DNA from: an uncultured Gammaproteobacteria bacterium
Lineage (GTDB): Bacteria > Pseudomonadota > Gammaproteobacteria > Pseudomonadales > Pseudohongiellaceae
Reading direction: 5' to 3'
Length of the DNA stretch: 64,000 nt
Assembly: GCA_913060975.1 (NCBI GenBank)
Contig: CAJXVC010000012.1
Span: 62,001 to 126,000 of the forward strand
Position 1 is the first letter of the stretch. Each line of letters starts with the position of its first letter. This document shows, piece after piece, positions 17,308 through 26,543 of the stretch. The position numbers and the translations under genes were made by a program. The notes under the pieces are model-generated. The model saw only the letters and a list, made by a program, of their open reading frames with translations, was not told the origin of the DNA and did no database searches.

Positions 17308-19737
17308 CTAATCAATCATCAGTTTGATCTGGTCTATTAACTCAGCTCGAGTAAATGGTTTTCGCAGCAGCGGAAAATTAAGCTCCCGCATGGCATCTTC
17401 CTGCTCGTGGAAAAATCCGGACATGAAAAGCAAATTTACCTTCGGGTCGAGTTTCTGTATCTGGGCCGCGGCCTGAGTACCGCTCATGCCTGGCATCATC
17501 ATATCCATGATCACCAGCGCTATCTCATCGCGCCGCTTGGCAAACAGGTCCACCGCTTCCTGACCGCTTTCACAAGTTATCACTGTGTAATCGGCGCTTT
17601 CTGAAAAGGACCGTGTCAGCGCCAAAATATCAGTGTTGTCGTCGACTATAAGTAGCAATCGGTGAGCAATGCCAGACGCGCGCTTTTTTTCTGGTACTTG
17701 TGGTGCCAGCTCCTGATCGACTGCCGCTTCAGCAGCTATTTGTCGCTCCACTTTCACAGTGTCCCCGACGTCTGCCTTTGAATTCTTGACGAGCGTACTG
17801 GCAAGGGGGAGAAACACTGTAAAGGTGGTCCCCTCCCCCACTTCGGAATCAACTTGAATCAAGCCCTGATGCTGCTTGATAATACTGTAGCAATTGGACA
17901 AGCCCAGCCCGGTACCTTTGTCGCTCTCCTTGGTTGTAAAGAATGGATCGAAAATCCTTGGCAGATGTGTACTGTCGATACCGATTCCGTTATCACTTAC
18001 GCAGATTTTGGCAAACTCTCCCGAACATACCAAATCATACGGACGGCAAAAATCAGCACTCAAAAATAGTCGACTCAATGACACTTCGATATTGCCCCCG
18101 TCTTCGAGCGCATCCCGTGCATTGATAATCAGGTTGAGGATGATCCTTTCCAGCTGGGTCTTGTCACCCTCGACTACCAATGGCTGGCTGGCACGACACA
18201 AGTCGACCTGAATATTTTCACCCATTGTGTTAGCCAGTAGATTGTAGGCATCCATAACCAGCAGATTGAGGTCGAACTGCGATGTCAGCGCCGGCCCCTG
18301 ACGGCTGAGAGTAGACAGCTTGCCAGACAACTCCATGCCGCTGGAGATGACACGACGAATATTTCTAAGACGCTCATTGGACTCAGCGTCGGTGACTCTC
18401 TCAAGCAAGAGCTCCACATTTGCGAGCGTAACATGCAGCAAGTTGTTGAGATCATGAGTAACACCGCCAGCCAACTCGCCTATGGCCTGCATCTTGGCAG
18501 ATTGTGCCACCTGTTGTTCAAGACGCTTGATCTCCGTGATATCACGCCCAACTGCGGTAATCCCCTGTAGTTGTCCTTGCTCATCAAGCACGGCGGTATT
18601 GGACCAGCCCAGCCAACGCCACCCCATTCTGGTCATGGCGCGCTGCTCGTGATAGCTCTGCGGCGTGCGCGAGGAAAGCTGTTCAAGAGACTCCCGAGTC
18701 GACTCGCGATCATCTTCATGCACCAGTGGCATGAAGTCCGAGCTCAATAACTCGCTCTCACTTTTGTCAAACAGGCGGCAATAGCTTGGGCTGACGTAGC
18801 GAAACTCGCCTTGGGTATCTATTTCAACCAGCAAGTCGGACTGATTTTCTACCAATAGCCGGTAGCGATCCTGACTGGTCTTGAGCGAATCCTGTTTATT
18901 AAGCAAAGCCCGGGTGATAAATGCCAAAAGCACTACCAACAACATGCCCAATACACGCCAGAACTGCACAGCCACATTCCCTTCGCCAATCAGGAAGCTC
19001 TGCGTCGGGATCAGCTCAATTGTCCAGGACCGACCACCAACATTAACCAGATTACGCGACAGCATCTCCTGCGCCAGTTCAGCGTCCACAGCACCACCCC
19101 GATAAATTACTGTCGAGTCAGCCTCTTGCAGGTTAAAGGCAAAACGGTCCAGAAGATCTTGTTCGAAGAAGCAGGCGCTCACCAGGTCATCAATGCGAAA
19201 TACACCATTTACAAACCCCAGATGCTCACCTTCCGGGCTGAGTAACTTGCGGTACAAAACGAATCCAAATCCGGATTGCAGCAGCTCTACAGGGTTGGTT
19301 CGAACCAGCTCTTCCGTTTGCTCGGCTCGCGCCAGGCTGGCGACTACGGTTGGAATATCACTTTCTGACAGGTCAACACCAAGGGCGGCCAGATTGGGTG
19401 TGGCGGGATAGACATGGCGAATCACCCAATCGGCATCAACAAAATTGATGGCCTGAATGCCAGGCAACATACTGGACATTGGATAGGCCAAGTTATCCCA
19501 TCTGGCAATCAATGCAGGCACGGATTCCCAGGGTTGGGCTGCCAATAGATTGATTGCCGCGATACGTGGCTCAATGCACGATTGCAAACGCAGTTGCAAT
19601 TGCTGACCAGTGATACGGGTTGATATCTCAACTTCCTGCGTATGGAACCGAGCCAACTCATGATTCGACAGCACTACACCAGCCACCCCAACAACGAGCA
19701 CGCCAGCGGCAATCAGATTGTTTTTTAATGTGTTCAA
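17308..19737 (-). CDS. CHASE-PAS hybrid histidine kinase with receiver
   Basis: An 809-residue membrane hybrid kinase. A first helix (about 8-24) and a second (about 258-276) bracket a periplasmic CHASE-like domain (LPGIQAINFVDADWVIRHVYP; GFGFVLYRKLLSPEGEHLGF). A PAS domain (about 290-405), a short coil, phosphoacceptor GGVTHDLNN near residue 426, an ATPase domain (LIINARDALEDGG, DNGIGI, GTGLGLSN) and a C-terminal receiver (LIVDDN; IMDMMMPGMSG; LLRKPF) follow. CHASE domains sense small extracellular ligands. The start must be the TTG at 19737: no ATG precedes the first helix, and an in-frame stop lies seven codons upstream; no good ribosome site is visible. Confidence 0.88.
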   Translation of the reverse strand: MNTLKNNLIAAGVLVVGVAGVVLSNHELARFHTQEVEISTRITGQQLQLRLQSCIEPRIAAINLLAAQPWESVPALIARWDNLAYPMSSMLPGIQAINFVDADWVIRHVYPATPNLAALGVDLSESDIPTVVASLARAEQTEELVRTNPVELLQSGFGFVLYRKLLSPEGEHLGFVNGVFRIDDLVSACFFEQDLLDRFAFNLQEADSTVIYRGGAVDAELAQEMLSRNLVNVGGRSWTIELIPTQSFLIGEGNVAVQFWRVLGMLLVVLLAFITRALLNKQDSLKTSQDRYRLLVENQSDLLVEIDTQGEFRYVSPSYCRLFDKSESELLSSDFMPLVHEDDRESTRESLEQLSSRTPQSYHEQRAMTRMGWRWLGWSNTAVLDEQGQLQGITAVGRDITEIKRLEQQVAQSAKMQAIGELAGGVTHDLNNLLHVTLANVELLLERVTDAESNERLRNIRRVISSGMELSGKLSTLSRQGPALTSQFDLNLLVMDAYNLLANTMGENIQVDLCRASQPLVVEGDKTQLERIILNLIINARDALEDGGNIEVSLSRLFLSADFCRPYDLVCSGEFAKICVSDNGIGIDSTHLPRIFDPFFTTKESDKGTGLGLSNCYSIIKQHQGLIQVDSEVGEGTTFTVFLPLASTLVKNSKADVGDTVKVERQIAAEAAVDQELAPQVPEKKRASGIAHRLLLIVDDNTDILALTRSFSESADYTVITCESGQEAVDLFAKRRDEIALVIMDMMMPGMSGTQAAAQIQKLDPKVNLLFMSGFFHEQEDAMRELNFPLLRKPFTRAELIDQIKLMID

Positions 19738-20092
19738 GTTCGCGTTGTGATGCCCTTATCCATGCCAGACTATTACGAGTTATCACGCCAAAACTTGAGT
19801 CACGTTAGCGCAATTGCCAATCACGAGCAAAGCATATTACACACTCGTTACTGGATGTCTTTGGATATCCATTCGAAGACTATACAAGCCAATTTACTGT
19901 CCAATACTTTTGAAAAACTCCTCAAGTTCAGACAATGGCCTGTCGTAGAGTAACGTGCGGTAGGCAGAATCCGTTCTATGTGGACGCTGGTCTGTCGAAT
20001 CGTAGTAACCAAGAGCGCTATTTTTGATAACTGAACGACGCTCGTGCTGGCCCAGCTATTGCGCCCGGCTTGTTGAAAAAGGGATAGTGACC
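19738..20092. other. Divergent intergenic region, CHASE kinase / PilZ gene
   Basis: A 355-base gap between divergent genes that should contain both promoters. No strong promoter, hairpin or small gene was recognised; the reading frame that extends upstream of the PilZ gene to 20024 is not supported by a ribosome site. Confidence 0.4.
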
Positions 20093-20746
20093 GTGGAAGA
20101 TCTGCTGCATAACGTCAAAGATGAAATTCGCATTGAAACTGGATGCCCGGTATTCGCAGAGATAGTCGGCGCCAATAGCAAACTCAAAAGTAAATTTGTG
20201 GGTTATGAGCTGAATGAATACATTATTCTGCGCGCTCCCGCCGTGTCCGCTAATATTCGGTTAGGCATGCAAGCCGGGCAAACAATCGTCGTCAAATATG
20301 TCACGGCTGGCATTATCTATGCTTTTCAGTCCCGCATACTAAGTTGCATCACAGTCCCGGAAAATCTTGTTTTTATCGAGTACCCGAAGCTGGTACAAAA
20401 GCAAAGTCTGCGCAATCAACAGCGCTACTTTTGCTATTACCATACTATCCTCAAAGGAGAGACAAGTGAATTGACCGGCACAGTAGTGGACATCAGCATG
20501 GGTGGATGTTGCTGCCTGATTCCAAAACTCGGCAAGAATAAAGAGGTAGATTACCCTGAAAAGGGCACGCTAATGGAAGTGCATATTCAACGCCCTGAAT
20601 CGGACAAGAAGCTGGTAATCCAGGGCACGCTCAGCAACATCTCGCAAGCAGAAATGAGTGATCGTGCCGGATTCGCATTTGAAAATTTAACAGACGAAGT
20701 TCAGGCCGAGCTACAGCAACTGATAGTACCACTCACTCCGATCTAG
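20093..20746 (+). CDS. YcgR-like PilZ-domain protein (c-di-GMP effector)
   Basis: A 217-residue protein with an N-terminal YcgR/PilZN-like domain (about 1-105) and a PilZ domain (about 108-215). Both c-di-GMP motifs are intact: RNQQR (RxxxR) and DISMGG ([D/N]xSxxG). The architecture matches flagellar brake proteins, which slow motility when c-di-GMP rises. The GTG at 20093 is preferred because AAAGGGA lies about eight bases upstream; a TTG at 20024 would add 23 unlikely residues. A diguanylate cyclase is encoded in this window at 52908-53870, but no flagellar gene is present. Confidence 0.85.
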   Translation: MEDLLHNVKDEIRIETGCPVFAEIVGANSKLKSKFVGYELNEYIILRAPAVSANIRLGMQAGQTIVVKYVTAGIIYAFQSRILSCITVPENLVFIEYPKLVQKQSLRNQQRYFCYYHTILKGETSELTGTVVDISMGGCCCLIPKLGKNKEVDYPEKGTLMEVHIQRPESDKKLVIQGTLSNISQAEMSDRAGFAFENLTDEVQAELQQLIVPLTPI

Positions 20747-20917
20747 ACACCTCAGCCCGGCTCAAGAGTGAACTGACGCCATGGCATTCAAATCCTAAAG
20801 TCCAGTCCGGCTATATTCTTTGTTGCCTGGCCTGATTGCTGTGGGCTGACAGGCTGGAGCGATCTGGCCAACAATCCAATAGACGTCCGTCGCCACTATC
20901 TAATTGACCAATAGATC

Positions 20918-20978
20918 AAAAGACCCTGTACACAACTAGCACAGTTGTGACTAGCCGTTCAGCCAATGCAGGGTCCTT
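20918..20978 (-). terminator. Probable minus-strand terminator of the HDOD/kinase operon
   Basis: Read on the minus strand, GACCCTG (20975-20969) pairs with CAGGGTC (20928-20922), followed by TTTTGATC. An inner CACAACT/AGTTGTG stem (20931-20937, 20943-20949) nests inside. The structure begins 17 bases after the kinase stop. Confidence 0.55.
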
Positions 20979-20994
20979 CCCAATCGAGCAGTAA

Positions 20995-22581
20995 TTAATG
21001 ATTATCCAGAACGTCGCGAACGGTTTCAGCGAACTTCTGTGAGGGAAACGGTTTGCTTAGCAAGTTGATATTGCCCTGATTGAGCTCCTGAAAGCAGATC
21101 GCCTGGTCGGTATGCCCTGACATGAGAACAACTTTGGTGTCATTGCTGCGCTTCTTGAGCTCGCGATACAACTCCATACCATTCATTTTTGGCATGATGA
21201 CATCGGACACCACCAAATCAAATGGCTTGTCAGTGGCATCGATAACGTCTAACGCGTGGGCGCCATTAATAGCGACAGTAACTTCATAACCCAATTCTGT
21301 AAGCACCGTGGTCAAGAGATTGCGGACTGCTTCGTTGTCTTCGACCAGAAGAATGGACTCACTGCCTTCGACCTTGAGTTGTTGCTCAGCATCGCCAGGA
21401 TTGTGCTGCTGGGATTCAGGCTCCCCTTCGGCTTTTGGGAAATACACTTCGAACGTAGCGCCTTTACCGACCTCACTTTTGACCTTGATCTGGCCATTAT
21501 TCTGTTTAACGGCGCCGAACACTGCCGACAAACCCAGCCCAGTTCCTTTGCCTTTTTCTTTAGTGGAGAAAAAAGGGTCGAATATCTGTTCGAGATTCTC
21601 CTTGGGGATACCACATCCGGTATCAGTAATAATCAACCGGACGAACTGACCGGGCTTGATCACACCCAGCTTACTCGCCTGCTCGCGATCCAATTCAATA
21701 TTTTCCGTACTGAATGTACAGACCCCGGAATTCCTCATCGCATCGCGCGCATTGACTGTCAGGTTGAGTATTATCTGCTCCAATTGCGAGCAATCAATCT
21801 TTATTGGCCATAATGCATAGTCAGTGCGCACATCGATAGTTATGCCTTCTCCAAGCAAACTTTCAATAAGTTTCAGAGAATTATGAATCGTCTCATTGAG
21901 ATTGAGCACTTGTGGCTCAACCATCTGCTTGCTACTCAAGTCCAGTAATTGGCTGCTCAGTCGTGCGGCTTTGCGGGCAGTATCCAGAACCATCTCAATT
22001 TCTTCTTTGTTGGGCAGGTTCCGCTCTGCATTCATCATGCTTAGCTCAGCATAGCCCATGATCACTGTGATAAAATTATTAAAATCATGCGCCACACCAC
22101 CCGCTAAACGACCAATAGTTTCCATTTTGCGGGTCTGATGTAATTGCTCTATCAATGACTGCCGTTCCTTTTCTGCAACCTTGATATCACTGATATCGCG
22201 CAGCACCACAGAAAAACAATCAACATTGCCAAGTGGATCTTTATGGACGATCAACACCTGTGATCCAGCAATCGGCTTTCCGTCACACGGTGTAATTTGC
22301 ACTTCGCAATGGCTTGCCCCGAATTTAATAGCCTGAGGAATTTCCTGGCTCACAAAGTTTTTGACGCTCGCGTTATCTAGAAACCCTGCCAAACGAAGAT
22401 GCGAAATATCAGTGTTGTCGTGCAGACCCAACATCGCATAGCCGGCAGCATTTAGCGAGATCAGGAAGCCGTCGATATCGATGGTGGCAACCAGATCCGT
22501 AGTGGTGTCGTTGATCGCAAGATGTCTGTTTAACTGAGTTTCAGCCAGTCTTGCCTCACGTTGCGCCTGCCATCGTGTCAT
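20995..22581 (-). CDS. PAS hybrid histidine kinase with receiver, coupled to HDOD gene
   Basis: A soluble ~528-residue hybrid kinase: PAS domain (about 22-135), phosphoacceptor GGVAHDFNN (His near 165), ATPase domain (LTVNARDAMRNSG, DTGCGI, GTGLGLSAV) and receiver (LLVEDNEAV; VSDVIMPKMNG; LLSKPF). No DNA-binding output. The ATG at 22581 shares a base with the upstream HDOD stop (TGATG), a sign of translational coupling; a GTG one codon earlier is possible. Same kinase subfamily as the three upstream hybrid kinases. Confidence 0.9.
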   Translation of the reverse strand: MTRWQAQREARLAETQLNRHLAINDTTTDLVATIDIDGFLISLNAAGYAMLGLHDNTDISHLRLAGFLDNASVKNFVSQEIPQAIKFGASHCEVQITPCDGKPIAGSQVLIVHKDPLGNVDCFSVVLRDISDIKVAEKERQSLIEQLHQTRKMETIGRLAGGVAHDFNNFITVIMGYAELSMMNAERNLPNKEEIEMVLDTARKAARLSSQLLDLSSKQMVEPQVLNLNETIHNSLKLIESLLGEGITIDVRTDYALWPIKIDCSQLEQIILNLTVNARDAMRNSGVCTFSTENIELDREQASKLGVIKPGQFVRLIITDTGCGIPKENLEQIFDPFFSTKEKGKGTGLGLSAVFGAVKQNNGQIKVKSEVGKGATFEVYFPKAEGEPESQQHNPGDAEQQLKVEGSESILLVEDNEAVRNLLTTVLTELGYEVTVAINGAHALDVIDATDKPFDLVVSDVIMPKMNGMELYRELKKRSNDTKVVLMSGHTDQAICFQELNQGNINLLSKPFPSQKFAETVRDVLDNH

Positions 22582-23450
22582 CACGCCACACCCCCACAGA
22601 ACGCCTCATAGGCATGTAGATAGTCTTCATAGCTGTTGTTCACAATATGACAGAAATCTTTTTGTGTTATTGCCAATCGATTGAGAGTGTCGTTTTCACT
22701 TGTCAGAATTTTTTCGATACCTACTTGCTTTGGCGTTGTGAAATTCAATTGATCACTGAATGTACCAGTGAGATGCATGATGGAATGACTAACAGTTTGC
22801 TTTTCGACTTCATGCTGATGATGGGTTGAGATTCTCGCCATCAATTCTTCAGAGAAATTCCAGTTCTTCGCCATGGCCGCGCCGACGTCCGCATGGTCGA
22901 AACCAAGCATCCGTGTTTCCACTTCATAGTCGGCTTGACTGTATTCTTCCATCTCTTCCTTTACTGCATTTAACAGATCCGGCTCACAGTAGTACAACAG
23001 CAGCCTGCCAATATTCAGCAGCAATCCACTGATAAAATATTCTTCCTGCTGTGCACTATCTTGTTTGCAATGCTCAGCGAGGTTGGTCGCCATCACTGCA
23101 CTGAACACACTCGAACGCCAGAATGAACTGATATCCAGACTGGACTCCATCGAGTTCATCGTCTTGACAATAGAGGTAACAATGACAAGGTTGTTCAATT
23201 CTTGTTCACCCAAAATACCCAGTGCATGACTGATATCCCGGACCGACTGAGGTAGGCCATAGTAGGCGCTGTTGACGATACGCAGAATGCGTGTGGTCAA
23301 CGCCGGGTCAAAGAGAATGATCTCTGCTACCTCGCGCTGAGTATGGCCAGAATCGGCCAAGACCTCGCGCAGGCGCATACAAATTTCTGGTAAGGAAATC
23401 AGAGAGTTGGTTTCAGCTAACAACCGTTCTGCAGATTCAATTCTATCCAT
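22581..23450 (-). CDS. HDOD-domain signalling protein
   Basis: A 289-residue HDOD protein. The domain spans about 10-210: LPEICMRLREVLADSGHTQREVAEIILFDPALTTRILRIVNSAYYG is the typical entry (positions 19-65). The place where related proteins have an HD dipeptide reads GLLLNIGRLLLYY, so the metal-dependent phosphodiesterase site is absent, as usual for HDOD. Such proteins act as scaffolds in chemotaxis, c-di-GMP and stress circuits. It is the first gene of a two-gene unit with the PAS hybrid kinase, overlapping it by one base. Confidence 0.88.
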   Translation of the reverse strand: MDRIESAERLLAETNSLISLPEICMRLREVLADSGHTQREVAEIILFDPALTTRILRIVNSAYYGLPQSVRDISHALGILGEQELNNLVIVTSIVKTMNSMESSLDISSFWRSSVFSAVMATNLAEHCKQDSAQQEEYFISGLLLNIGRLLLYYCEPDLLNAVKEEMEEYSQADYEVETRMLGFDHADVGAAMAKNWNFSEELMARISTHHQHEVEKQTVSHSIMHLTGTFSDQLNFTTPKQVGIEKILTSENDTLNRLAITQKDFCHIVNNSYEDYLHAYEAFCGGVA

Positions 23451-23596
23451 CGTTCGTCACTATCCAAGTTGGGTTGGCGTTCATTCAATGGGTACTACGA
23501 CCAATGGATGCTATTTATTAACCCCTAATTATGACGATTGTCTAATATGAATCTGCCGCAAAAACTGCGCTACAATGCCCGCCAATCAAGGAAACT

Positions 23597-24232
23597 ATGC
23601 TGGAGTACACTGTGCAATCGGAAATGTTGAATCTTTTCGCCACCCCTCTTTATCGTGGTTCTCTCGGGCGTTCATTCAGCGACGCAGAACTCCAATGTTT
23701 CCGCAATCAACTGCAACAAGCACATACCGCGATTGCCAATCAGGCGAGTAGCAATAAGCGGGTTCTCGAATTACCTGCTCTTCAGGGTCTCCGTAACGAA
23801 TTGCAGCAGCACCTGAGCAACTATTTCCAGCAAGTCTTTAATACTTCTAATGATGTACAGCTCAAGATCACACAATCCTGGCTGTCACTGACTCGCAAAG
23901 AAGAGTCCCACCACGAGCATACTCACCCGAATAGCGTCGCGAGTGGCGTGCTGTATATTAATGTGGGAGAAACTGACGGGATTAACTTTTATCGCAATGA
24001 AGACAATATCTGGCACGAATTACTACGCAAGGAGGAGAACTACTACAATGCGTATCGCTATTTCGTACAAACACAAGCCGGTGACGTGCTGATATTCCCG
24101 TCCAATATCCGCCACGGCGTGGGGCGCCAGCAACAGGAGATTGAACGGGTTAGTCTGGCCTTTAATTCATTTTTTGAAGGTGAACTGGGTAAGGATGAAT
24201 TCTCCAATCAATTGCGTATCGAGCTGAAATAG
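23597..24232 (+). CDS. Putative 2OG-Fe(II) oxygenase (TIGR02466-like)
   Basis: A 211-residue protein resembling the TIGR02466 group of putative 2-oxoglutarate/Fe(II) oxygenases: start NLFATPLYRG, the metal-binding His-rich segment SHHEHTHPNSVASGVLYIN, and the distal GDVLIFPSNIRHGVGR supplying His and the 2OG-binding Arg. Substrate unknown; relatives include prolyl-hydroxylase-fold enzymes. AAGGAAACT precedes the ATG. It stands alone between the HDOD operon and the ECF cluster, facing the latter's last gene with an 18-base gap. Confidence 0.78.
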   Translation: MLEYTVQSEMLNLFATPLYRGSLGRSFSDAELQCFRNQLQQAHTAIANQASSNKRVLELPALQGLRNELQQHLSNYFQQVFNTSNDVQLKITQSWLSLTRKEESHHEHTHPNSVASGVLYINVGETDGINFYRNEDNIWHELLRKEENYYNAYRYFVQTQAGDVLIFPSNIRHGVGRQQQEIERVSLAFNSFFEGELGKDEFSNQLRIELK

Positions 24233-24250
24233 CACAACTACTAAATATGC

Positions 24251-25582
24251 CTAGAACTCATATTGTAGTGACGCCTGTATCAGATCCTTGTCATAGGTAT
24301 ACAGATCAAACTCATCGTTGACGTCTTCATGGCGGTATTCAAGTTCGGTCAACCAGTGATCGGCGAATTGATACGCCACGCCAACACCAAGCCGTAACCT
24401 GCGGTTCTCGCGTGCGGCACGCTTCACGCTGCCATCGATATCACGCAGAACATTGATATCGGGAAAGTCGCTGGCAATAAATTCAGCTTCCAGCCGCGTG
24501 CGCCACTTGTCAGTGTGATGCCAATCCATTCGGCCTCGCAAGCCATTGCGCACAGGGGAATAGCTGGCAAATCCACCATTACGCATTAGATCATCACGAT
24601 TATTCCATTCATGTCGATAGCGCACCGAGGTCACGGCCTTGGCGAAGCGTTTACCCCAGGTGAGTTCCAGGCGAGCCTGTTCACCCTCGATCTGGCTAAA
24701 CCTGTCCCCCGCCCGAAAATCAGAATAGTTCATCCCGATTCTGAATGTGCCAGGCTGAAATCGTTTCCAGACCGCGCCACGCAATTGCAATTGATCCGCA
24801 ACCTTGTCGCCATCAAGCGAAGTACTCAATGCGGTAACACCAACTTCGGATTGCCAACCCCACAGTGGATGCTCCCAGGTCAGCCCCCCACCGACTACGG
24901 TGCTATCCAGAAAATCCAATTCCGAAAATTGCTTGCCAAATGCCAGACCATGCAACCGCAAGCCATCGCCGCGCTGTCCTGCCAGATAGTAATGGGAGTA
25001 GAGGAGAGCTTGCGTGAAACTGTCCTCGCCACGGTCGGACTTTTCCAGCACATCGTCTGCCAATGTCGAGGCATTGCTATCAACTCCGCCCGTCATGTCG
25101 ACCAGAGCAGCCCATTTTTTCTGCGCAGAATTCATCTGCACTTCGTCAGTAATGGCAGTTTCATTGGCCAGACTGCTCAGCTTGTTGTTGGCCAACTGCT
25201 GGACTCGTTCTTGCTCTTGCTGTTGTGCCGATAGAGTAAAATACTGCCGTGCCTTGTCAGTTTCGCCCTTTGCTTCGTAGACCAGACCCAGATTGTAGCG
25301 CACCAATATTTGCCAGCGGGGCACATCGACCAGTTCCAAAAATCTTGCCTCCGCTTCGTTCAGGCGGCCCAAGCGATAAAGACTCACCGCGATATTGTAA
25401 TCAGTGGACTGGTCACCATCACCAGCTGCTTCTGCCTGCTCAAAGTGCTCCAATGCCTGACTGTAATCGCCAGCTTCGAATGCGCTCAAACCTTGCTCGG
25501 TTGACGATTGGTCTTGTGCGCTGACAGCAAGGCTTAGCACCGCGATGGCGGCGCACAACGTATTTCGTTTCCATAACATCAT
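24251..25582 (-). CDS. TPR plus outer-membrane beta-barrel protein
   Basis: A 443-residue exported protein (signal LCAAIAVLSLAVSAQ). Residues about 28-150 hold TPR-like repeats (GLSAFEAGDYSQALEHFEQA; YNIAVSLYRLGRLNEAEARF; YNLGLVYEAKGETDKARQYF). From about 170 it becomes a run of alternating amphipathic strands ending in the outer-membrane signature SLQYEF. The periplasmic TPR plus barrel layout recalls Slam (DUF560) and polysaccharide-secretion proteins, which move or present surface cargo, but identity is not claimed. It is the last gene of the ECF cluster, 26 bases after the second acidic-protein gene, and AGGAG precedes its ATG. Role in surface display of those proteins is inferred from context. 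Confidence 0.75.
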   Translation of the reverse strand: MMLWKRNTLCAAIAVLSLAVSAQDQSSTEQGLSAFEAGDYSQALEHFEQAEAAGDGDQSTDYNIAVSLYRLGRLNEAEARFLELVDVPRWQILVRYNLGLVYEAKGETDKARQYFTLSAQQQEQERVQQLANNKLSSLANETAITDEVQMNSAQKKWAALVDMTGGVDSNASTLADDVLEKSDRGEDSFTQALLYSHYYLAGQRGDGLRLHGLAFGKQFSELDFLDSTVVGGGLTWEHPLWGWQSEVGVTALSTSLDGDKVADQLQLRGAVWKRFQPGTFRIGMNYSDFRAGDRFSQIEGEQARLELTWGKRFAKAVTSVRYRHEWNNRDDLMRNGGFASYSPVRNGLRGRMDWHHTDKWRTRLEAEFIASDFPDINVLRDIDGSVKRAARENRRLRLGVGVAYQFADHWLTELEYRHEDVNDEFDLYTYDKDLIQASLQYEF

Positions 25583-25608
25583 CGCTTTCTTCTCCTGAAT
25601 GCGAGTTC

Positions 25609-26475
25609 CTAAATCCCTGGTAGTGAGTCAGTCAAATCATTCACGGTATCGTTCAGCACATCGTCCGGGACAATCTCTTCCTGAGTTGTGTCAATAGTCT
25701 CCTGCAGCAAGTCCTCATCAAGGGTGTTGTCCAGCAACTCTTCGGTCGGCGCGAGCTGGTCATTCAAGCCGTCGACCAGATCGGCTCCATCACCGATTCC
25801 GCTTGCAGTGTCCGTGACCGTGTCTGCCAGATCATCCACGTTGGCGGTTGACTCGACAACCGTATTACTGGTGTTGTCGAGCACATCATCTGCAGTCCCG
25901 GTTACGCTACGCACCGTATCAGTGGTTGTGTCGAGCACATTGCTCACGCTAGCGGTGACATCATCAGCTGTATCAGAGGGCAAGTCTCCCAGATTATCCA
26001 CGATGCCGGTGACAGCATCAGTGATTCTGTCCTGCGTCTCATTCAGGGCCTCAATTGGCTCGCGCGCTACATTGTCCAGCGTCTCCTGCAATTGATCTTG
26101 TGCGGGTTCGGTTAATGGCACCGTGTCTTCGACCAGGTTATTTACTGAGGCCGCCACAGGATCGCTATCACTTGCGCCGCTGGTTTGGTCACCGGGACTC
26201 TCCGCGCCTTCCATGCCTTCTATCGCTTCTATGGTCTCGGTTGTTTCTATGTTCTGTGTGTTCTCGTTTTCCTGAGCGTTCGAAATAATGCTGTTCGGGT
26301 TAAAAAATTCCGGAGGGGGCAGATCAAGCTGATTGACAATGCCTTGCGAGGGTTGTGAATCACGCAATACTTGAATCGTGATATCCAGCTCAGGAGTTGA
26401 CTGTGCAAAACCTGATTGCGCCAAAAACACAAAAGGAATTGTCGTCAGCAATTTGTACTTCCTGTGAACCTGCAT
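25609..26475 (-). CDS. Exported acidic repetitive protein (second of pair)
   Basis: A 288-residue protein with a signal peptide (TTIPFVFLAQSGFAQ). The mature protein is strongly acidic and dominated by D, T, V, E, L, S and N. From about residue 100 it repeats loosely spaced helical units such as TADDVTASVSNVLDTTTDTV, with valine or leucine every three to four residues, suggesting a long amphipathic helix or coiled rod. I see no Lys, Cys, Trp, Tyr or His in the mature part, and only a few Arg. No known family recognised. GGAGG sits five bases before the ATG. It lies between a similar acidic gene and the TPR-barrel gene. Confidence 0.7.
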   Translation of the reverse strand: MQVHRKYKLLTTIPFVFLAQSGFAQSTPELDITIQVLRDSQPSQGIVNQLDLPPPEFFNPNSIISNAQENENTQNIETTETIEAIEGMEGAESPGDQTSGASDSDPVAASVNNLVEDTVPLTEPAQDQLQETLDNVAREPIEALNETQDRITDAVTGIVDNLGDLPSDTADDVTASVSNVLDTTTDTVRSVTGTADDVLDNTSNTVVESTANVDDLADTVTDTASGIGDGADLVDGLNDQLAPTEELLDNTLDEDLLQETIDTTQEEIVPDDVLNDTVNDLTDSLPGI

Positions 26476-26487
26476 GGCACCCTCCGG

Positions 26488-26520
26488 AAAAAGTGCGCGG
26501 CCTGCTAAGACCGCGCTTTT
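26488..26520 (-). terminator. Hairpin with T tract between the two acidic-protein genes
   Basis: On the minus strand AAAAGCGCGG (26520-26511) pairs with CCGCGC (26500-26495), followed by ACTTTTT. It lies 24 bases after the stop of the first acidic-protein gene and 13 bases before the start of the next, so it probably acts as an attenuator that lowers downstream expression. Confidence 0.6.
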
Positions 26521-26543
26521 GGGGAACGTAACGAACGTTGGGG

